Source: an uncultured Chlorobiota bacterium
GTDB taxonomy: Bacteria > Bacteroidota > Bacteroidia > Bacteroidales > JAADGE01
Length of the DNA: 9,458 nt
Direction: 5' to 3'
Assembly (NCBI GenBank): GCA_947311265.1
Contig: CAMZKQ010000103.1
Span: 1-9,458 of the forward strand
Shown: piece after piece, positions 5,651 through 9,458 of the stretch
Layout of the letters: every line of letters starts with the position of its first letter
Position numbering within the stretch: position 1 is the stretch's first letter
The notes under the pieces: model-generated
What the model saw: the letters and a program-made list of their open reading frames with translations, nothing else
Told to the model about the DNA's origin: nothing
Databases searched by the model: none
Translations under genes and position numbers: made by a program

Positions 5651-6940
5651 ATGAAAATTAAAAAAGTAAGAGCTTTTGAAGTACTCGACTCTCGAGGCAA
5701 CCCGACTGTAGAAGTTGAAATTACACTCACAAATGGCGTAAAAGGAAGTGCAATTGTACCTTCCGGTGCATCAACTGGCGAAAAAGAAGCCGTAGAACTT
5801 AGAGATGGCGATATGAAACGCTACAACGGAAAAGGCGTGCTAAAAGCAGTGAAAAATGTTAATAAAAAAATCGCAAAAGTAGTAAAAGGGCTAAAAATTA
5901 CCGACCAACGCCTTATTGACATGACGATGATAAAGCTAGACGGCACACCAAATAAAGCAAAATTAGGAGCAAATGCAATTTTGGGCGTATCATTGGCCGC
6001 AGCACATACAGCAGCTAAGGCATTGGATATGTCGCTTTACAGATATTTAGGAGGCGTAAACGCATCGGTATTGCCAGTACCTTCTATGAACGTAATTAAT
6101 GGCGGTTCGCATGCTGGTAATAATGTTGATTTTCAGGAGTTTATGATTGTACCTCACAATGCACCAGACTTTAAAACCGCCATACGAATGGGAGCAGAAA
6201 CTTTCCATGCACTAGCAAAAGTACTCAAAGGCAAAGGCTACTCCACCGCCGTAGGCGATGAAGGTGGCTATGCCCCCGAACTAAAATCCAACGAAGAAGC
6301 TATGGAGGTAATCATGGAAGCCATAGAAGCAGCAGGTTACGAGCCTGGCAAAGACATCTCCATTGCACTTGACCCCGCCACCAGCGAAATGTACCGTGAT
6401 GGAAAATATGTTTTCTTTAAATCAGACAACTCTACTAAAAACTCCGATGAGATGATTCAGCTTTGGAAAGAGTGGAGCGAAAAATACCCTATCGTATCCA
6501 TCGAAGATGGATTGGACGAGAATGACTGGGAAGGCTGGACGAAAATGAATGAAATATTAGGCGGGAAAATTGAGCTTGTAGGCGACGATTTACTTTGTAC
6601 TAACAAAGCCATTTTGCAAGAAGCTATTGATAAAAATGCGGCCAACTCTATCCTAATTAAAGTAAATCAAATTGGCTCGCTTACCGAAACTTTGGATACT
6701 ATAGAGCTTGCAGGAAAAAATAACTACAATGTATTTGTATCGCACCGCTCTGGCGAAACGGAGGATACCACAATTGCAGATTTGGCAGTGGCCGTTGCCT
6801 CGGGGAAAATTAAAACTGGCTCTGGCTCTCGTAGCGAACGAATTGCAAAATTTAACCAGCTTATACGTATTGAAAACGAATTAGGAAAAGCGGCACAATT
6901 TGCAGGGCTTTCTGCATTTAAGGTTGGTAAATGCTGTTAG
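5651..6940 (+). CDS. eno: Enolase (phosphopyruvate hydratase)
   Basis: Cytoplasmic glycolytic enzyme that interconverts 2-phosphoglycerate and phosphoenolpyruvate. The 429 residues are the normal full length. The N-terminal domain opens with the canonical VLDSRGNPTVEVE (11-23) and contains the mobile loop SGASTGEKEAVELRDGD (38-54). Catalytic parts are all present: GGSHAGN with His154, QEFMIVP with Glu163, GDEGGYAP with Glu204, metal ligands Asp241, Glu285 and Asp312, general base Lys337 in LIKVNQIGSLTET, SHRSGETEDT with His365, and Lys388 in KIKTGSGSRSER. Small departures from the usual text are DDLLCTNKAIL (312-322, often DDLFVTNTK) and a C-terminus ending in two cysteines. It has its own strong downstream terminator and is probably transcribed alone. 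Confidence 0.97.
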   Translation: MKIKKVRAFEVLDSRGNPTVEVEITLTNGVKGSAIVPSGASTGEKEAVELRDGDMKRYNGKGVLKAVKNVNKKIAKVVKGLKITDQRLIDMTMIKLDGTPNKAKLGANAILGVSLAAAHTAAKALDMSLYRYLGGVNASVLPVPSMNVINGGSHAGNNVDFQEFMIVPHNAPDFKTAIRMGAETFHALAKVLKGKGYSTAVGDEGGYAPELKSNEEAMEVIMEAIEAAGYEPGKDISIALDPATSEMYRDGKYVFFKSDNSTKNSDEMIQLWKEWSEKYPIVSIEDGLDENDWEGWTKMNEILGGKIELVGDDLLCTNKAILQEAIDKNAANSILIKVNQIGSLTETLDTIELAGKNNYNVFVSHRSGETEDTTIADLAVAVASGKIKTGSGSRSERIAKFNQLIRIENELGKAAQFAGLSAFKVGKCC

Positions 6941-6950
6941 AAAAACACTA

Positions 6951-6986
6951 AAAAAATCCCAAACTCGATGTTTGGGATTTTTTTTT
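6951..6986 (+). terminator. Intrinsic terminator, probably bidirectional, between enolase and the lipoprotein gene
   Basis: AAAAAATCCCAAAC (6951-6964) pairs with GTTTGGGATTTTTT (6970-6983) around a 5-nt loop, TCGAT. The plus strand continues into a run of nine T (6978-6986) after the stem. The A-run on the left side gives the matching U-tract for transcription from the minus-strand lipoprotein gene, which ends at 7009. The convergent gene layout supports use in both directions. Confidence 0.9.
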
Positions 6987-7008
6987 ATAAAAGTACTGAA
7001 AGCCTGAA

Positions 7009-7329
7009 CTATTTTAGCCCTTCCTCAATCTGCCCGCCTTTATTTAACAATTTATTATCCGAGTCGAATAAGAAATAGGCACTATTATTGTCTTTTTTGT
7101 CTGTTGAAAAATAAACCTCTACTACTTCGTTCGTTATATCATGGTGCTTTCCTAAGAAGAGCTTCAGAGTATTGGCATCATAAACTTTTACTTTTGTAAT
7201 TTTAAAACCAGGTTCTGCACCCCATATTTTTTGAGTTTCGGCTTTACAGAAATTCTTATTGCTGCTACAGGCGGTAAAAAATAAGGCTACTGAAAAAAAT
7301 AGAGAAAATAATTTTAATGATTTCTTCAT
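7009..7329 (-). CDS. Small putative lipoprotein of unknown function
   Basis: A 106-residue protein with a clear lipoprotein signal: a basic start MKKSLKLF, a hydrophobic core, and the lipobox FTAC with the lipid-modified Cys21, followed by SSNKN. It is probably anchored in the inner or outer membrane facing the periplasm. The mature part is short and mostly polar, with alternating strand-like stretches (FKITKVKVYD, TLKLFLG, VVEVYFS, SAYFLFD), which suggests a small beta-rich domain. I recognise no family. It is separated from the upstream dehydrogenase gene by 77 nt and converges on enolase across the shared terminator. No TAnnTTTG box was found in the 77 nt upstream, so it may depend on read-through from the dehydrogenase gene. 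A second cysteine lies at about 28. Confidence 0.7.
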   Translation of the reverse strand: MKKSLKLFSLFFSVALFFTACSSNKNFCKAETQKIWGAEPGFKITKVKVYDANTLKLFLGKHHDITNEVVEVYFSTDKKDNNSAYFLFDSDNKLLNKGGQIEEGLK

Positions 7330-7406
7330 CGTTTTTAATGTGTTTGGTTAATAATAAAATACTGTTTGAGTTAGAGATATAGCTTGGGCTAAAATTCCAT
7401 ATTTTT

Positions 7407-8351
7407 CTAGCCCTTTATTTTCTCTCCCTGTGCGTTGTATTTATAAAAACCTTCGCCAGATTTTCTGCCCAGCCTATTGGAACGCAATAGCTTTTTTATA
7501 ACAGGCGATGGCTTATAGCGCATATCGCCAAACTCGTTGTACATATTGTCCATCCAGCGGACAACTCGGTCGATACCAATTTTATCGGCCATTTCGAAAG
7601 GCCCAAGCCGCATGCCCATACTTTTTCGGCATACAAAATCAATATCCTCTTTTGTGCCAACGCCTTCCATCAGGGCATCGCAGGCTTCGGCAATAAGGGC
7701 TATGCCCATACGCACACTTATAAGGCCTGGCGATTCTTCCACATCAATAGGCATTCGTCCGATGAGTGTTGCAAATTTTGAGATGTTTTTGCTTACCTCG
7801 TCCGACACGTAAACCCCTTGCACAATTTCAACAATATTTGCAGTGCGAGAAGTGGTAGAGAAGTGCAGACTTAGGCAACGTTCTTTGTGCTGCATTTCAG
7901 ATGCAAATTCTGTAATTACAGTTGTTGCGGAGTTGGTGGCGATAATACAATGTGTGCTTACATTGTCTTCGATGTGCTTAAAAACGGCTTTTCTTATATC
8001 GAGGCTATACTCTCTTTGGCGAGATAAAATAGCTTCGACAACTAAATCACAAGGTGCAAAATCGGAGTAAGATAAGGTGCCAGTGATACGAGAAAGAGTC
8101 AGTTTTTTTTCACTCTCTGTCATGCCCCAATGGTTGATTGTGGTACGAAGTGCCTCGCTCATTTCTTCAAAAGCCTCGTCTATTTTTTCTTGGCTAAGTT
8201 CCAAAAAAACAACTTCTATCCCTTTGCCTGCAATCATTAGGGCAATTCTTTGCCCAGTGCTTCCGCAGCCTACAATGCCAACATGAGAGAAAAGTGCTTT
8301 TGGTTTATCTTTTGCGATGAGTGCAAAATCTTCGATTTGTTCTATAAGCAT
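7407..8351 (-). CDS. 3-hydroxyacyl-CoA dehydrogenase family protein (divergent)
   Basis: NAD-dependent oxidoreductase expected to oxidise 3-hydroxyacyl-CoA (for example 3-hydroxybutyryl-CoA) in fatty-acid or amino-acid metabolism. Of 314 residues, the first 22 precede the Rossmann fold. The fold has the dinucleotide motif GIVGCGSTG (25-33) and Glu51 at the end of strand 2 for the adenosine ribose. DLVVEAI (102-108) and the TNSATTVI turn (139-146) follow. The catalytic pair is kept: His163 in SLHFSTTSRT and Glu175 in IVEIV. The usual His-Phe-x-Asn-Pro is altered to HFSTT, and the Asn expected in PGFxxNR is Val213 in PGLISVR. The C-terminal domain ends with the usual GFYKY (301-305). It looks like a Bacteroidota-specific clade rather than a broken gene. 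The substrate is unknown. Confidence 0.85.
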   Translation of the reverse strand: MLIEQIEDFALIAKDKPKALFSHVGIVGCGSTGQRIALMIAGKGIEVVFLELSQEKIDEAFEEMSEALRTTINHWGMTESEKKLTLSRITGTLSYSDFAPCDLVVEAILSRQREYSLDIRKAVFKHIEDNVSTHCIIATNSATTVITEFASEMQHKERCLSLHFSTTSRTANIVEIVQGVYVSDEVSKNISKFATLIGRMPIDVEESPGLISVRMGIALIAEACDALMEGVGTKEDIDFVCRKSMGMRLGPFEMADKIGIDRVVRWMDNMYNEFGDMRYKPSPVIKKLLRSNRLGRKSGEGFYKYNAQGEKIKG

Positions 8352-8401
8352 TTTTTAATTTTGTTGATTTATAATTTTATTGATGACTGAAAAATGAAGT
8401 A

Positions 8402-8409
8402 CAAAGTTA
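8402..8409 (-). promoter_or_regulatory. Probable -7 promoter box of the 3-hydroxyacyl-CoA dehydrogenase gene
   Basis: On the minus strand this reads TAACTTTG, an exact TAnnTTTG match, located 50 nt upstream of the dehydrogenase ATG at 8351. The rest of the 125-nt gap (8352-8476) is AT-rich, with no clear -33 box and no RNA structure that I can name. Confidence 0.4.
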
Positions 8410-8476
8410 ATTGTTTTTACTTTTCCTAAAACTATTATCCAACATATTGGTAGTAAATTTCTATTTTTTAGGCTAC

Positions 8477-9088
8477 TTATTTTAATGGTTCAGCCCCTTC
8501 TCTTATTATTTCTGGTGCGTTGTTGGTTAAATCAATAAGTGCAGTAGGTATGTTTTTTCCGTAGCCACCATCGAGCACTAGTTCAACTTGGTTTTCGTAG
8601 CGTTCGTGGATAAGCGATGGGTCGGTGGTGTATTCGATTACATCGTCGGGGTCGATTACTGATGTGGTCATTATTGGGTGTCCTAGTTCTTTTACAATGG
8701 CTCTTAAAATTGTATTTGCAGGGATTCTTACCCCGATTGTTTTTTTCTTATTGCTAAACATTTTCGGGACTTTCCCGGCAGCATTTAAGATGAATGTAAA
8801 TGGGCCTGGTAAATTCTTTTTTAGTAGTTTAAAGGTGTTTCCGTCCATTGGTTTTACATAATCCGACAGGGTGCTAATGTCTTCAAAAATCAAAGCAAAT
8901 TTTGCTGTTTTAGGGGTTAGCCCTTTCATTTTAGCAATTTTTTCGATGGCTTTTGGTTTGGTAATATCGCAAGCCATGCCGTAAACAGAATCGGTTGGGA
9001 TTATAATTATGCCTCCCTGCTCAAGTGTTTTTACTACTGTTTGGATATTTTTTTCGGACGGATTTTCTGGATATACTTTTAAAATCAT
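8477..9088 (-). CDS. YrdC/Sua5-domain protein, YciO-like (annotated as threonylcarbamoyl-AMP synthase family)
   Basis: Protein of the YrdC fold, the family of L-threonylcarbamoyladenylate synthases that start t6A37 tRNA modification from threonine, bicarbonate and ATP. The 203 residues are a single YrdC domain. The nucleotide-binding signature is IIIIPTDSVYGMACD (27-41), followed by LPGPFTFIL (93-101) and KTIGVRIPAN (116-125). The text aligns better by eye with E. coli YciO than with TsaC: IAKMKGLTPKTAKFALI (51-67) lacks the Arg of the TsaC K-x-R motif, and MTTSV (140-144) replaces the TSAN motif. The C-terminus PTALIDLTN...IIREG (181-197) is also YciO-like. A separate TsaC/Sua5 may therefore exist elsewhere in the genome. 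The upstream gene ends 45 nt away on the same strand, so an operon is possible. Fold certain, exact activity uncertain. Confidence 0.83.
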   Translation of the reverse strand: MILKVYPENPSEKNIQTVVKTLEQGGIIIIPTDSVYGMACDITKPKAIEKIAKMKGLTPKTAKFALIFEDISTLSDYVKPMDGNTFKLLKKNLPGPFTFILNAAGKVPKMFSNKKKTIGVRIPANTILRAIVKELGHPIMTTSVIDPDDVIEYTTDPSLIHERYENQVELVLDGGYGKNIPTALIDLTNNAPEIIREGAEPLK

Positions 9089-9133
9089 AGTTTTATTTTA
9101 TACGTTATTTTGTTGGGAACTGTGCTTGTTAAT

Positions 9134-9458
9134 TTATTTAAAGAAAGGCAGGTTGGTAATTTCTTCTCTGGGGATATTGTATGGATTTATTCGCTTAAAG
9201 GCGGAGTTCCTGTTACGTTGCACGACCTTGTGGTTTTTGTAAATTGATTTTTTACCATTTTTAAGCATATCCATCAAAATAATATCCACCTCTTCGTAGC
9301 TTGCTGCACCAATTTGTTCCAAATCGCTGTTTGTAATTCCTAGCCCGTCTGTCGGGGTAGCGGCAACGCAGGCGAGCAGTGCTTTTGATTGCTGCTTGTT
9401 GGTGAGCTCGGCGGCTAGGTATCTGGCTAGGGCGTAAACTTCTGTTTTCCATAGGTTT
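9134..9458 (-). CDS. Hypothetical protein, C-terminal part (5' end outside the window)
   Basis: Reading on the minus strand, the frame stays open from the right edge to a TAA at 9134-9136, giving 107 visible residues with the N-terminus missing. The first part looks helical (VYALARYLAAELTNKQQSKA, then LLACVAATPTDGLG), followed by an acidic stretch (SDLEQIGAASYEEVDIILMDML). The tail is basic and proline-containing, with KNHKVVQRNRNSAFKRINPYN near the end. A TTG at 9320-9322 could be mistaken for a start, but the open frame upstream and its protein-like composition argue for a longer gene. I recognise no family. It precedes the YciO-like gene by 45 nt on the same strand and may be co-transcribed with it. 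Confidence 0.6.
   Translation of the reverse strand, partial: NLWKTEVYALARYLAAELTNKQQSKALLACVAATPTDGLGITNSDLEQIGAASYEEVDIILMDMLKNGKKSIYKNHKVVQRNRNSAFKRINPYNIPREEITNLPFFK

Noticed and set aside
7386..7413. Inverted repeat GGGCTA/TAGCCC around the dehydrogenase stop, considered as a terminator
   Set aside because: The stem is short with a bulge, the loop is long, and no U-tract follows on the minus strand.
9320..9322. TTG as the start of a 62-residue protein
   Set aside because: The same frame continues open and protein-like to the window edge, so this is an internal Leu codon.
9261..9452. Minus-strand frame starting with ATG at the right edge, Arg-rich
   Set aside because: It overlaps the more protein-like open frame ending at 9134, and its Arg-rich, low-complexity composition is typical of an out-of-frame reading.

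Overview
The window looks like chromosomal DNA of a Bacteroidota bacterium. The sequence is AT-rich and Shine-Dalgarno sequences are nearly absent: starts are preceded by A-rich leaders. Three genes have an exact copy of the Bacteroidota -7 promoter box TAnnTTTG upstream. The gene content fits as well: a Bat-type VWA membrane protein, futalosine-route menaquinone synthesis, and a response regulator with the C-terminal helix-turn-helix typical of this phylum. I cannot assign a genus. No rRNA, tRNA, CRISPR array, prophage or complete insertion sequence is visible.

Layout. Bases 1-1418 (+) hold the end of an ABC ATPase gene overlapping a UPF0014/FetB-type permease gene, together a FetAB-like metal exporter. 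Bases 1419-1539 are a short intergenic stretch packed with inverted repeats. Bases 1540-3370 (+) are a tight three-gene cluster: futalosine hydrolase (mqnB), an orphan response regulator, and an alkyltransferase-like protein whose catalytic Cys is replaced by Ala. Bases 3570-4601 (+) encode a BatB-like VWA protein without its usual bat neighbours. Bases 4684-5571 (+) encode an Rpn/PD-(D/E)XK nuclease with a 12-bp tandem repeat near its 3' end. Bases 5651-6940 (+) are enolase, ended by a strong hairpin terminator that can work in both directions.

From 7009 to the right edge all genes lie on the minus strand: a small lipoprotein, a divergent 3-hydroxyacyl-CoA dehydrogenase, a YrdC/Sua5-domain protein of the YciO type, and the C-terminal part of an unrecognised protein cut by the window edge.

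How the genes fit together. Most of this is housekeeping: metal homeostasis, quinone and glycolytic metabolism, acyl-CoA oxidation and a YrdC-domain protein. The accessory-looking parts are the Rpn gene next to an isolated batB and the palindrome cluster at 1419-1517. I do not see strong evidence for a wholly new system. The most testable new idea is that the mqnB - response regulator - alkyltransferase-like genes form one functional operon. Next are the altered active sites of the hydroxyacyl-CoA dehydrogenase and the alkyltransferase-like protein.
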